NCBI GenBank assembly: GCA_028820655.1
Contig: JAPPIK010000026.1
Location: forward strand, 1-64,000
Source: Candidatus Poribacteria bacterium
Lineage (GTDB): Bacteria; Poribacteria; WGA-4E; JAJDTR01
DNA length: 64,000 nucleotides
Reading direction: 5' to 3'
A program made the translations under genes and the position numbers. Positions 39,103 to 48,127 of this stretch are shown piece after piece. The first letter of the stretch is position 1. The number at the start of each line of letters is the position of its first letter. The notes under the pieces are model-generated. The model saw only the letters and a program-made list of their open reading frames with translations. It was not told the origin of the DNA and did not search any database.

Positions 39103-39735
39103 TTAGCTCGACATGCGTTGGTTCACCAGATCTCGAATCTCGCCATGTACCCGCTTGGGATGTCGGCGGGAGTTTATTACCGTGACACGGTTAGGCTCCT
39201 GTTTGGCTATTGCGAGGTAGCCTTGTCGAACGCGTTGATGAAACTCAAGATTTTCAATTTCCAAACGGTCCATCGAACGCCGTCTGCGCCGCGCACGGCC
39301 CAATCCAACTTTAACCGGTACATCCAATACAATGGTTAAATCCGGCACTAATCCCCCGGTCGCAACATTGTTCAGGCGGTGTATGAGTTCAAGATCCAAT
39401 CCGCGCCCATGTCCTTGGTAAGCCGTTGTCGCATCCCCAAATCGATCCGAAATCACCACCCGTCCTTCCTCGAGGGCGGGAGCAATGCATTCCGCAACAT
39501 GTTGCGAGCGTGCGGCGGCGTACAGAAGCAATTCGGTGGTACTCACCATCTTGCGGTGTCTACGCTCCAACAACAACTCGCGAATGCGTTCGGAAATTGC
39601 GGTTCCGCCCGGCTCGCGCGTAACGAACACCGAAACCCCGTCCTCTTCCAGGCTCCCGACTAGCCGCCTGATTTGCGAGGATTTGCCGGCTCCCTCCACA
39701 CCTTCGAATGTAATAAACAACCCTCGTCCCGCCAC
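39103..39735 (-). CDS. tmk: Thymidylate kinase
   Basis: 210 aa. It phosphorylates dTMP to dTDP. The P-loop FEGVEGAGKSSQIRRL, the DR(X) strand TREPGGTAISERIR and DRFGDATTAYQG are present. The LID has the run of arginines RARRRRRSMDRLE. Downstream on the same strand lies holB after a gap of 162 bp. It is preceded 41 bp upstream by the CMD-family gene. Confidence 0.94.
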   Translation of the reverse strand: MAGRGLFITFEGVEGAGKSSQIRRLVGSLEEDGVSVFVTREPGGTAISERIRELLLERRHRKMVSTTELLLYAAARSQHVAECIAPALEEGRVVISDRFGDATTAYQGHGRGLDLELIHRLNNVATGGLVPDLTIVLDVPVKVGLGRARRRRRSMDRLEIENLEFHQRVRQGYLAIAKQEPNRVTVINSRRHPKRVHGEIRDLVNQRMSS

Positions 39736-39776
39736 GATACCCGTTCTCCAAAGCGATGATCAGGAGCGTCCCGCCT

Positions 39777-40094
39777 TCAACTGCGGTCAACCACATCTCG
39801 GATCCAAGAGAGCGCTGCCATACTGGGCGACCAACCGATGGATGTTGCGGCAAGCAGAGCGACTTGCTGCAACTCCTCCGGACTAATTCCCTGTTTTAAG
39901 GCGCGACGTGTGTGCGAATGCACCGCCCCTTCCGATTTCGCGCCAACGGCGAGCGCCAGTTTAACGAGCCGTACCGTTTTCTGGTCCAACGGTCCAGCGT
40001 CGCTGCACGCTTCGCCAAAATCTTGATATGCTTTCCACACATCCGGATATTGCTTGATGACTCCTTCGAGAAAATCGGGTAACTTCTCCTTCAT
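39777..40094 (-). CDS. Carboxymuconolactone decarboxylase-family (AhpD-like) protein
   Basis: 105 aa, one CMD domain: FGEACSDAGPLDQKTVRLVKLALAVGAKSEG followed by HSHTRRALKQGISPEELQQVALLA. The CxxC of true AhpD peroxidases is absent (AVHSH at the position), so a thiol-redox role is unlikely unless other residues serve. The substrate is unknown. It lies between tatA and tmk on the same strand. Confidence 0.85.
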   Translation of the reverse strand: MKEKLPDFLEGVIKQYPDVWKAYQDFGEACSDAGPLDQKTVRLVKLALAVGAKSEGAVHSHTRRALKQGISPEELQQVALLAATSIGWSPSMAALSWIRDVVDRS

Positions 40095-40127
40095 GTTCTC
40101 ACCTCTGTGGCTGGACAGCGCAATCGA

Positions 40128-40319
40128 TCATTGCGACGGTTTCTTTTCGGTTTCCGACTCTTCCTCAACTTTTTCATCTTCCGGTTCCTCACGCATCCCG
40201 GCTTTGAATGATGTCACGCTCTTTCCTATCCCACGCGCAAGCCCGGGGATTCGTTTCGCTCCGAATAGAAGAATCACAATCAGAAGAACAATCAGGATTT
40301 CAGGAAGGCCGAGTCCCAT
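40128..40319 (-). CDS. tatA: Twin-arginine translocase subunit TatA/E
   Basis: 63 aa. One N-terminal membrane helix (ILIVLLIVILLFGAKRIPGL with the FG-K-P hinge), an amphipathic helix (ARGIGKSVTSFKAG) and a charged acidic-lysine tail. This is a complete minimal TatA. The window also contains a likely Tat substrate, MsrP at 50239. TatB/C are not in view. Confidence 0.9.
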   Translation of the reverse strand: MGLGLPEILIVLLIVILLFGAKRIPGLARGIGKSVTSFKAGMREEPEDEKVEEESETEKKPSQ

Positions 40320-40606
40320 CTATGTTTTCCTCCTTGATGTTTGTGAGAATTTTCCGAGCCAACGAGCTAGCTATTGGCATTAAAACTAACGCATACCAAA
40401 TTGACCAAGATTCATCCTGCGGCACGAATTGTGTTTACCGTCAATGCGAAATCCGTGACGAATCGGCATCATCGGGGATCATGGCGTTCAACGGCGCACG
40501 TTCTCCTCATATTGTAACATCCCAAGCCAGTATTTCGCTTGGGTAATCTCTACCGCCTTGTGATCATCATTGATTGTCCGCGCCGCGGAATCGCAAGGAA
40601 ATAGAG

Positions 40607-40635
40607 TTGACACCCCCTATTCTCGGTGTTATAGT
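40607..40635 (+). promoter_or_regulatory. Consensus promoter without a downstream gene
   Basis: TTGACA (40607-40612), a 17-bp spacer, and TATAGT (40630-40635). This is one of the closest matches to the vegetative consensus in the window. No credible protein follows for about 1 kb; a structured stretch does (40641-40863). Confidence 0.65.
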
Positions 40636-40640
40636 GATGC

Positions 40641-40863
40641 AAGGTTTGCACGCAGATAGCGCGTGTAGGAATTGCCGCGAGTCTGTAGAGAATAATGCGG
40701 TATATTTAATCGACATCGTTCCAAAACGGTGTCAGTGGTTTCAAGCTATTTGCAAAGTGTTGAATAGGCAAAAAAGCGAATCGATGATCGAGAATTGAAC
40801 GCGGCTTACGGCTTTGCCTTGTTGGCCAGCCGATTGCTTTGTGGTGTACAGCGATACCTTTTT
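40641..40863 (+). ncRNA. Candidate structured non-coding RNA
   Basis: The stretch behind the promoter at 40607 can fold with long-range pairs CAAGG near the 5' end with CCTTG near 40820, and CGCGT with ACGCG nearer the middle. Internal hairpins include GACATCGTT-CCAA-AACGGTGTC (9 bp, one G-U), TGCCGC/GCGGTA, CTATT/AATAG and TCGA-TGA-TCGA. A small hairpin GGTGT/ATACC (40843-40858) followed by TTTTT could terminate it. I cannot match it to tmRNA, RNase P RNA, SRP RNA or 6S RNA. It is a prediction from folding by eye. Confidence 0.4.
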
Positions 40864-40937
40864 CTCTAGTGATTCAAGTTACGCAAGTTTTGTTTGGCGA
40901 AAACTCTTTCAGGTTCAGCTATGGGTGTTCCATCGCA

Positions 40938-40998
40938 CAGGATTTACTGTCGCGTGCGCTATGCTTTTGCTTGATCACTCGCTATCCACTCGCTTGAT
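40938..40998. repeat. Dispersed repeat family B
   Basis: One imperfect and one near-consensus unit (ATCACTCGCTATCCACTCGC then TTGAT) downstream of the candidate RNA. The remainder of 40320-41696 has no supported gene. Confidence 0.55.
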
Positions 40999-41066
40999 TG
41001 TCGGTGGATACGCTGAACCCGTGAAACGGTGAATGATGAGGATTCTCGGTTGATTGCGCATTACAG

Positions 41067-41092
41067 GATCGCGACCGGGAGGTCGCTCCTAC
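41067..41092. repeat. Dispersed repeat family A, copy 2
   Basis: GATCGCGACCGGGAGGTCGC followed by TCCTAC: the same GCGACC/GGTCGC hairpin as at 313-338, with loop GGGA in place of AGAA. Non-coding. Confidence 0.6.
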
Positions 41093-41696
41093 ATAGACCG
41101 AGTCCAAGTTAGCAAATCAATCCTACTCTCGGAGCACCGGGGAAGGACGTATAGAGGCGTGGGACCTTCCCGCAAGAATTGGTGAACTATACCGATGCGG
41201 TGAAAAATAGTGCCAACGGAGCGCCAAATTATGCGGTGTGTTGGCATATTCTCGACTGGAGGTTTCCTTTGGTAGTGCGGGTTCCCGGGAATTTTAGTGC
41301 CAACAAGCTGCCAACAGAGAATTAATCTACTGCATTTACGAAATTTCATGATACCCTAGAATATGCCACACATATGTTAAGTTTTCAACTCAAAATTTAC
41401 ACAGTGTTCGGAAAATAATATACCTGTCGACAGTGAAATTTAGGGTGTAGCCCCATTGTACGGCACTCGTTCCGGGGCTCTCAAGGATAATCAGGGCGTT
41501 CTGAATAAACCTGTCGAGCCCGATATGCAGTACCAGCCGCGAAGTCGTTCAACCGCTAAGCCGCATCAAAATCACACCAAGGAATCTTGGTATCCCCGGT
41601 TGTTGTCAGTTGCAATCGGGTGTGTCAATCAACTTATTGTAGGAGTTCCAATTCTAAGCTAAAACCGTCCATCGGTTTTGTTGCAGGAGTTTCAGT

Positions 41697-43109
41697 TTGG
41701 ATAGTAGAGAAAAATGCCTATTTATTAACAGACAAATGCCAGAGGGAGGGCTGTTCGCCGGAGAGCAAAGAAACACGCATCCTCACAGCAACACGGCTTG
41801 GCGTATCTCCCCGGAACCGTTTTGGATCTCCCAAGGCGAGTTGGAATGGTTTGAAGCGCTTGGGAGCCATCTTCTGCAGTTTTATCAAGCATGCAATCTC
41901 CTATATTCACAAAGCGCTCGCGGTATTCAGCCTTCATGGATTGCAGCTTACCTTGACCAAGGCAAGCCGGAAACGGTGATTCAACAGGGGCGGATGAATC
42001 GCTTCAAGAGCCAACTCCCGCAAGTCATTCGTCCCGACATCATACCGGCTGATGACGGAATGTCTATTACGGAGTTGGATTCCGTACCGGGCGGGATCGG
42101 ATTTACGGCAAATCTGGCGACGCAGTACGGACAGCTTGATTACAATGTTACGGGCGGAAGCAACGGGATGATTCTCGCCTTCGCGGACATGATTCGCTTT
42201 ACCGCGAAACAGGAATGCCCAACCTTGGCGATTGTCGTTTCGGACGAAGCCGGTGATTACCGATCCGAAATGGAATGGTTCGCCTCCATTCTTCGCGAGA
42301 ATTGCCTGAACGCACACACCGTCAAACCGCATGAGATAATTTTCACGGAACAGGGATTGTGCCTTGAATCCGCACACGGGCACGTTCACATCGACGTTCT
42401 CTACCGCTTCTTTGAGTTGTTTGACCTTCCGAACATACCGAAGGTTGAACTGATGATATACGCGGCAAAGAAGCGCACCATTGTGATGACTCCTCCTCCA
42501 AAATCCTATCTTGAGGAAAAGTCGTTATTTGCACTGTTTTGCCATCCGATGCTGGAACCCTTCTGGCGCAGAGAACTTGGCAAAAAGACCTACCCCTTCT
42601 TGAGAGAGGTAATTCCCCAGACCTGGTTGCTGGATCCCAGACCGATCCCGCCGCATGCGGTGATCCCGGGTCTTGAAATCGGGAATCTGCCTGTAACGGA
42701 CTGGCGACAGATCATCTCCGGCACTCAACGCGAGCGTGAACTCGCTTTAAAACCATCAGGGTTTTCGGAACTGGCATGGGGAAGCCGAGGCGTTGCGATC
42801 GGACACGACCTTTCTACCGAGGATTGGACGACCGCCGTGGAAAACGCGTTGGATAGCTTTGAGCGGACACCCTACGTACTGCAAAAATTTCACAAAGCCA
42901 AACGCGTTCGGATGAGTTACTATGATTTCGACCGCCGGGACGTGTTGGAGATGACAGGAAGGCCTCTTCTCCGTCCGTACTACTTTGTGACGGGAGACAA
43001 GGTTCGGCTCGGCGGTATTCAGGCCGTGGTGTGCCCAGCGGACAAGAAGATTTTGCACGGCATGGTGGATTCTATCATTGTGCCGGGAGCGTTGAGAGCG
43101 GATGCGTAG
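41697..43109 (+). CDS. ATP-grasp-like protein of unknown substrate
   Basis: 470 aa from a TTG start with AGGAG 7 bases upstream. I do not recognise a named family. Two parts look like a circularly permuted ATP-grasp of the glutathionylspermidine-synthase kind. One is RPDIIPADDGMSITELDSVP with PGGIGF (about 101-126). The other is the later nucleotide-binding run LKPSGFSELAWGSRGVAIG (about 349-367) with YVLQKF. The C terminus VRLGGIQAVVCPADKKILHG may complete the active site. If correct it would join a carboxylate to an amine using ATP. It precedes the PhyH gene by 212 bp with repeats between, so an operon is not certain. Confidence 0.5.
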   Translation: MDSREKCLFINRQMPEGGLFAGEQRNTHPHSNTAWRISPEPFWISQGELEWFEALGSHLLQFYQACNLLYSQSARGIQPSWIAAYLDQGKPETVIQQGRMNRFKSQLPQVIRPDIIPADDGMSITELDSVPGGIGFTANLATQYGQLDYNVTGGSNGMILAFADMIRFTAKQECPTLAIVVSDEAGDYRSEMEWFASILRENCLNAHTVKPHEIIFTEQGLCLESAHGHVHIDVLYRFFELFDLPNIPKVELMIYAAKKRTIVMTPPPKSYLEEKSLFALFCHPMLEPFWRRELGKKTYPFLREVIPQTWLLDPRPIPPHAVIPGLEIGNLPVTDWRQIISGTQRERELALKPSGFSELAWGSRGVAIGHDLSTEDWTTAVENALDSFERTPYVLQKFHKAKRVRMSYYDFDRRDVLEMTGRPLLRPYYFVTGDKVRLGGIQAVVCPADKKILHGMVDSIIVPGALRADA

Positions 43110-43185
43110 GGCAATCCGAAAACCTCTCTTTTAGATAATGTTGAAGGAGCGTACACACACCATTGACACGCAATTGTGGGCAGGG

Positions 43186-43290
43186 GATCTCTATCGTGCT
43201 CATTAATCATTGGCTTGATCGCCGTGCGCACCTTACAAGGAGTGGTGGGCAGGGGCTCTCTATCGCACTCGCTATCCGCTCGTTTGATTC
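43186..43290. repeat. Family B repeats in front of the PhyH gene
   Basis: Two units: ATCTCTATCGTGCTCATTAA with GGCTTGATC, and TCTCTATCGCACTCGCTATC with CTCGTTTGATT, separated by a GGTGGGCAGGGG element. They keep the PhyH frame open upstream of its real start. Confidence 0.6.
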
Positions 43291-43321
43291 CACCCTACTA
43301 AGGAGGCAGATTCTTCGGCAG

Positions 43322-44158
43322 ATGCAGTTATCGAGAGCACAACTTCATGAGTTCCGAAACGACGGGTGTATCTGGTTTGAGGGATTTTTTACACCGCGGG
43401 AGGTGCGGGCGTTGCAGCTCGAACTGGCGCGGATGTACGATGTCGAATTGAAATCCGGAAGGGGAATTAACTGCGCCGTTCAAGAGGATGGAACAGAACG
43501 AGACGATCATGGAAAACGGCAGAACCTTCAAGTGATTCCGTTGAACAATCGAAGCGATCTATTCAAGGCGCTCGCATTCAACTCAAAAGTGCTATTCGTC
43601 GTGGAGCAACTCATCGGGGACGATTTCGCGCTGGCAATCGATCAAGCGTTTTGGAAGCCGCCCAAGGTGGGCACCGGTACAAACTGGCATCAGGACAATG
43701 CCTATTTTAAGATTTCCGACCCGTTACGCGGCACCGCGATGTGGATTGCGATTCATGACGCGAACGTTGAAAACGGATGTCTGCACGTGATTCCCGGAAG
43801 TCACCGAGAATCTTACGTTCACTACCGAGATCCGCTGAGCGATCATCACATCCGATGCGATCCGCCGGAAGACCGTGCCGTCCCCGTCGAATTGGAAGCG
43901 GGCGGGGTTGTGTTCTTTTGTTACGGCGTGGCGCACTGCACGAAGTCCAATCTCTCCGATTCGGATCGGGCAGGCGTTGCCCTCCATTTCCTTCACAACG
44001 ATTTTGGCGGCGTAGAAGAGTCGAAACAAGACATAACGACTCGGCCCATGCTGCGGGGTCCCCGCGCGACGGGAGGCAAAGCCGAATTTGGCGAACGGTT
44101 TGAAGGTAGATGGGAGGAGATGGTTGAACGAGTTTTGACGCAAGCGGAGAATTCTTAG
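43322..44158 (+). CDS. Phytanoyl-CoA dioxygenase-family protein (PhyH)
   Basis: 278 aa from the ATG at 43322 (MQLSRAQLHEFRNDGC), the usual family start; 53 further in-frame codons upstream are repeat DNA. The Fe(II) ligands are His and Asp in NWHQDNAYF and a distal His in CYGVAHCTKSN; the 2-oxoglutarate Arg is probably in DSDRAGVALHF. These are Fe/2-oxoglutarate hydroxylases of small molecules. AAGGAGG lies 15 bases before the ATG, rather far. Eight bases separate it from the next gene, so the pair is an operon. Confidence 0.88.
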   Translation: MQLSRAQLHEFRNDGCIWFEGFFTPREVRALQLELARMYDVELKSGRGINCAVQEDGTERDDHGKRQNLQVIPLNNRSDLFKALAFNSKVLFVVEQLIGDDFALAIDQAFWKPPKVGTGTNWHQDNAYFKISDPLRGTAMWIAIHDANVENGCLHVIPGSHRESYVHYRDPLSDHHIRCDPPEDRAVPVELEAGGVVFFCYGVAHCTKSNLSDSDRAGVALHFLHNDFGGVEESKQDITTRPMLRGPRATGGKAEFGERFEGRWEEMVERVLTQAENS

Positions 44159-44166
44159 GAGGAGAT

Positions 44167-45216
44167 TTGGTACGGATCGGAATTGTTGGCATCGGTTTCA
44201 TGGGGATGATTCACTACTACGGCATCAGGAAGGTTTCCGGTGCCGAGGTCGTCGCGATCTGTACGCGCGATCCGAAAAAACTTGAGGGCGATTGGACTTC
44301 CATTCAGGGAAATTTCGGGCCAAGGGGCGGTATTGAGGATCTTTCCCATCTGCGAAGATACAGTCGAATTGAAGACTTTCTTGCCGATCCGGATATCGAC
44401 TTGGTGGACATCTGCCTACCGGTACAGCTGCACAAGGCGGTTAGTGTCGCTGCGCTGGAAGCCGGAAAACATGTGCTCGTCGAGAAACCGATCTCGATTC
44501 GGCTTGACGATGCCACCGAGATGGTCGAGGTCGGGAATGCGAGCGGCCGACACCTCATGGTGGCGCATGTGCTTCCCTTCTTCGCCGAATTCGCTTATGC
44601 GAAAAACGCCGTCGAGAGCGGGGACTACGGACAACTGCTTGGAGCGTATTTCAAACGAGTCATTTCCAAGCGGAAGGAGGCATTCGATTTAGAGGAAGTG
44701 GAGCGGAGCGGCGGACCGGGGATTGACCTGCACATCCACGACACCCACTTCATCCAACTGCTCTGCGGCGTGCCCGATGCCGTATTCTCCCGAGGAACAC
44801 TGGCAACCGAGAATCTCGCCACTTCTCTGACAACGCAGTATATCTATAACGGCAAAGATCTTTCAATTAGCTGCTCGTCGGGAGGGATGTCCCAAAGCGG
44901 ACGCGCATTCTCGCACGGCTTCGAGATCTACCTGGAGAAAGCCACTTTGCTTTATGAGTTTGCCACGCTCGGCGGTCAGCCTGCGACTTCGATGCCGCTT
45001 ACGCTGCTGACGGAGGCTGGAGGGGTTCAGCAGGTCGATCTCGGGGAGACAGGACCCATAGACGCCTTCACCGACGAAATTCAGTGCGCCGTTGATGCAA
45101 TCGGTGGCGGCTACGAACCGACGGCGCTATCGGCGGCCGGCGCACGAGATGCATTGGCGCTCTGTTATCGGGAAGCCGAATCGGTCAAGACAGGACAGAT
45201 TGTTTCGGTTTCGTGA
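44167..45216 (+). CDS. Gfo/Idh/MocA-family oxidoreductase
   Basis: 349 aa with a TTG start 4 bases after AGGAGG. The N-terminal NAD(P) site is IGIVGIGFMGMIH, the hinge motif is GKHVLVEKPIS, and a catalytic His-x-x-Asp-like pattern occurs in DLHIHDTHFIQ. These enzymes oxidise sugars or inositols. Coupling with a PhyH oxygenase is frequent in the presumed host group. The substrate is unknown. Confidence 0.9.
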   Translation: MVRIGIVGIGFMGMIHYYGIRKVSGAEVVAICTRDPKKLEGDWTSIQGNFGPRGGIEDLSHLRRYSRIEDFLADPDIDLVDICLPVQLHKAVSVAALEAGKHVLVEKPISIRLDDATEMVEVGNASGRHLMVAHVLPFFAEFAYAKNAVESGDYGQLLGAYFKRVISKRKEAFDLEEVERSGGPGIDLHIHDTHFIQLLCGVPDAVFSRGTLATENLATSLTTQYIYNGKDLSISCSSGGMSQSGRAFSHGFEIYLEKATLLYEFATLGGQPATSMPLTLLTEAGGVQQVDLGETGPIDAFTDEIQCAVDAIGGGYEPTALSAAGARDALALCYREAESVKTGQIVSVS

Positions 45217-45338
45217 GAGCAACGAGAGATGAAATCTAGGGTTGTAGGGTAACCGGGTTTAAAAAAACTGAAGCGTTTGATTTCTAATCCAAATTCTCTA
45301 AAATGACAGTGCATAAACCGCGAATGGCGACGGTTCGG

Positions 45339-45363
45339 GTCGCGATTCGGAGATCGCTCCAAC
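45339..45363. repeat. Dispersed repeat family A, diverged copy 3
   Basis: GTCGCGATTCGGAGATCGCT followed by CCAAC keeps the general GCGAyy...rrTCGC layout of copies 1 and 2. The intergenic 45217-45457 otherwise shows nothing. Confidence 0.4.
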
Positions 45364-45457
45364 AGCGTAACCGCACAAGTTCTAGCTACACGGTTGTTTC
45401 ACTCTAATCATTATTTTCAAACGAAATGGTATAGCCAATTCAGCAAGCCCCATCTCG

Positions 45458-46621
45458 ATGTACCCCTTTCACTCACTCAGCGACCTAGGCGAGGTCTTTG
45501 TCCCCGCACAATTCAGAGAACTCGTCTCGAACGCTGCCTCCCTTAAACACTTTTCATACGGTGACCTTGGGCAACTCGACCGCATCTTCACACACCTGCG
45601 GCGCGGCGGCGCGGCGGTGCTCTCGGGAAGACGGGATCGGATCGAGGAGGTTGTGGATTATGCGGAACGAAAGAAAAAGGAACTCGCGCCGCGAAAAGAA
45701 AAACCGGGACGCCGACGAGGTTTCAACTCGCGCGAGAAACGTCCAAACCGCAACGAAAGCGCATCGGCGATTTCGCGCTTGATGTGTTATGCGGACGAAT
45801 TCGGCAATCTACAAATCGATCCGCCTTCCAACCTTCCGTATCTGCTTGAGTTACTTGGAGAAAACCCTGGCGCGAACGAGGGGCATCCGTTTCTATTGCC
45901 GATAACATCCTTTCAGAAGCTCGAGTCGGCGCTCTCTGAAGAATATCCGATACCGGCGCTCGGCAGTTCTTTGGTCGCATTTGAGAATGTGTTGGCGCCG
46001 CGTTCACAGGAGACAATCGCGTGTTTCCAAGATGGACTTCAATCAATCAAGAGGCATTTGCCAAGACAGACGGCGGACGTGCTAGAGGTAGGATGTGGAA
46101 GTGGTTGTTTGACGCTATTGGCAGCGCAGGAATTAGCGGATTTGGAGGCGAAGATTTATGCGTCGGATCTGTTGCCGGAAGCGGTTGCGACGACCCGATA
46201 TAACGTGACACGTAACTCAAACCACGCGGGATTAATTCAGTTGCTGCCGGCGGCGGACCTTTTTGATTCGGTTTCCGCAGGGCACCGTTTCAATCTCATT
46301 ATCTTTAATGCTCCGTGGGTGGTTTCGCGGGCGCGAAATCGGGCGGAACTTGCTATTCATGACGAAGGGCAGCGCATTTTAAGCAGATTTTTCGACGACG
46401 TTCCGCAATACCTAGAGCCGGATGGACGGATAATCCTCGGATATGCGGATGCCTCTGGTCCCAAGGCGATCGAAAGTCTGGAAGAAATCATCAGTAACGC
46501 TGGATTTGGCGTGGAAAGCCGGCACACCAAGCGGGTCGCAACGCACAGGGCGAAACGGAAATGGGAGCATATAACGGTCTATGAATTGACGCGATGTTCA
46601 TCATCTTTAACACTGAATTAG
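45458..46621 (+). CDS. SAM-dependent methyltransferase, PrmC/RsmC-like
   Basis: 387 aa. The N-terminal half (about 1-190) is not recognised and carries a very basic stretch KKKELAPRKEKPGRRRG. The C-terminal half has motif I LEVGCGSGCLTLLAAQ (about 209-224), an acidic IYASDLLPEA, and the catalytic-type IIFNAPWV in place of the N-P-P-Y/F motif. N-[AP]-P-[WF/Y] enzymes methylate planar nitrogens in protein glutamine or nucleic-acid bases. The basic segment suits RNA or ribosome binding. The target is unknown. Confidence 0.72.
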   Translation: MYPFHSLSDLGEVFVPAQFRELVSNAASLKHFSYGDLGQLDRIFTHLRRGGAAVLSGRRDRIEEVVDYAERKKKELAPRKEKPGRRRGFNSREKRPNRNESASAISRLMCYADEFGNLQIDPPSNLPYLLELLGENPGANEGHPFLLPITSFQKLESALSEEYPIPALGSSLVAFENVLAPRSQETIACFQDGLQSIKRHLPRQTADVLEVGCGSGCLTLLAAQELADLEAKIYASDLLPEAVATTRYNVTRNSNHAGLIQLLPAADLFDSVSAGHRFNLIIFNAPWVVSRARNRAELAIHDEGQRILSRFFDDVPQYLEPDGRIILGYADASGPKAIESLEEIISNAGFGVESRHTKRVATHRAKRKWEHITVYELTRCSSSLTLN

Positions 46622-46673
46622 GATTGACGTTAATCCGGCCCGCGCCGGGTTCGCGCAAAAATGGAGGAAAATT

Positions 46674-47542
46674 GTGCAGAAGCAGAACCTACCAAGGCTA
46701 CTTTTGACTAGGACGGAAGCACGTAAGGGACTACAAGCGCAAATCGAGAAAGGGGAGAAACTTTCTGCTCAGACGATTAGTTCTCAAGAAAAATTGAGTC
46801 AGGCTCAAGATGATTTCAGTAACTGGTCAATATTCAATGAAACTCTTCTTAAGAAATTTTTTTCTGATACTTCGGTTGCAGATTCCTACCATAGTCTCCA
46901 CACTACCGCATTTGTGATACGGTCGTTTGAAACTTTCTCAGACAAGTTAGAGAGGTACAAAAGAAACGTGAACAAACACATCAAGCGTTTGAACGGAATT
47001 TGTGATCAACTTGCTCTATACGAAGACCCATCAACCATCCCAAGCATGGCGGCGGAAACTCAAAGGTTGCAAAAGTTCCTACTAGGACTTTTGGAAACGA
47101 AGTTTTCATCGTGCACGGGCGCAACGATGGGGCTAAAGCAACGGTCGCTAGGTTTGTAGAGACTCTCGGAATAAAGGCAACTATACTTCACGAACAGCCC
47201 AGCAGCGGTCTAACGATTATTGAGAAAATTGAAAAATATGCGGAAAAGGCAGGCTTTGCGATTGTCATGATTACGCCGGACGATCTTGGTAGCTTAAAAG
47301 ATTACCGAGATGAGGAACCAAATCCTAGAGCGCGACAGAACGTTGTCTTTGAACTGGGCTATTTCATGGGAAAACTAGGCAGTGAAAGAGTCTGTCCACT
47401 TTTCAAAGGTGAGGTAGAGAAACCTTCGGACATAGACGGCATAGTCTACGTTCCCATGGATACTTCCGGTGGGTGGAAATTAAAATTAGCTCAAGAAATG
47501 AAGCAGGCGGGGCTGCCGATTGATATGAACAAGCTTTTATAA
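46674..47542 (+). pseudogene. TIR-like nucleotide-binding (CAP12-type) protein, frameshifted
   Basis: Two overlapping frames form one protein. The first, 46674-47159, starts with GTG 6 bases after GGAGG and encodes a helical N-terminal domain (EARKGLQAQIEKGEKL...DDFSNWS). The second is open through 47096-47542 and carries the predicted nucleotide-binding TIR-like domain: VFIVHGRNDGAK, ILHEQPSSGLTIIEK, VMITPDDLG, RARQNVVFELGYFMGKLG, VCPLFKGEVEKPSDIDG. The join needs a -1 shift near CTTTTGGAAAC (47088-47098), consistent with loss of one base. Domains of this type (PF10137, by recollection) act in CBASS-like and stand-alone phage defence. No cyclase or partner gene flanks it. Confidence 0.75.
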
Positions 47543-47685
47543 TACGGATAATCATATAGAGCCTGTTTGAATATTCGATTGCCAAGCAATTGTTGGTCAT
47601 TTGATAACCGGCTTTCTATGGCAAAAAAATGACCCAAAATTCGTGTGGGGCGCGAGGCTTAGGCAAGCAGGGACTCGGTGTTTTT

Positions 47686-47959
47686 CTCAAGTAACACTCG
47701 GCATTGCACTCCTCTGGAGTGCAGACGCGGGAAGGAATCGTGTTCTATTGACATCTCACTCCTCTGGAGTGCAAACCAGACCACGAAGGAACATTTTTTT
47801 CGGCTCGTCATTGAGCGAAAAAGAAGTGTAACTTTCTAAATGAATTTATCCGACAGGGATAATGGCGCACTCTCAAGTAATGCTCGACATTGCACTCCGC
47901 TGGAGTGCAGACGCGGGCAGGAATCGTGTTCTATTGACATCTCACTCCTCTGGAGTGAA
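47686..47959. repeat. Tandem units with GCACTCC/GGAGTGC hairpins (family C)
   Basis: An 88-bp unit at 47686-47773 is repeated at 47872-47959, 186 bp further on, with few differences. Each has two hairpins of the form CACTCC-kCT-GGAGTG. A single further copy is at 21715-21730. The unit spacing and internal hairpins are unlike CRISPR. 47543-48344 holds no gene. Confidence 0.65.
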
Positions 47960-48127
47960 ACAATCCTACGACGGGTCGTATTTTCAAATCGCCCCGCTGG
48001 AGTGAACCCATTCTAGGTAGGAAGGTACGGTTTATCAAAACCTGTCGTAGAGCAAATAATTAGGTGTAATTTGTGGCTAAAAATCATTTCGAAAGGTATG
48101 ATGGAATGCTTCAGACTCACTAAGATG

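Noticed and set aside
39777-40094. AhpD-like protein as another selenoprotein or thiol peroxidase
   Set aside because: The frame is complete without UGA and the CxxC position has no cysteine.
41089-41349. 86-codon minus-strand frame upstream of the ATP-grasp-like gene
   Set aside because: Arises largely from repeat-derived DNA; no start signal or family match.
47088-47098. Programmed -1 frameshifting in the TIR-like gene
   Set aside because: The local sequence is not a canonical X-XXY-YYZ slippery heptamer and no clear downstream structure was seen; a single-base loss is simpler.
47686-47959. CRISPR array
   Set aside because: Only two long units 186 bp apart with internal hairpins, no regular repeat-spacer pattern and no cas genes.
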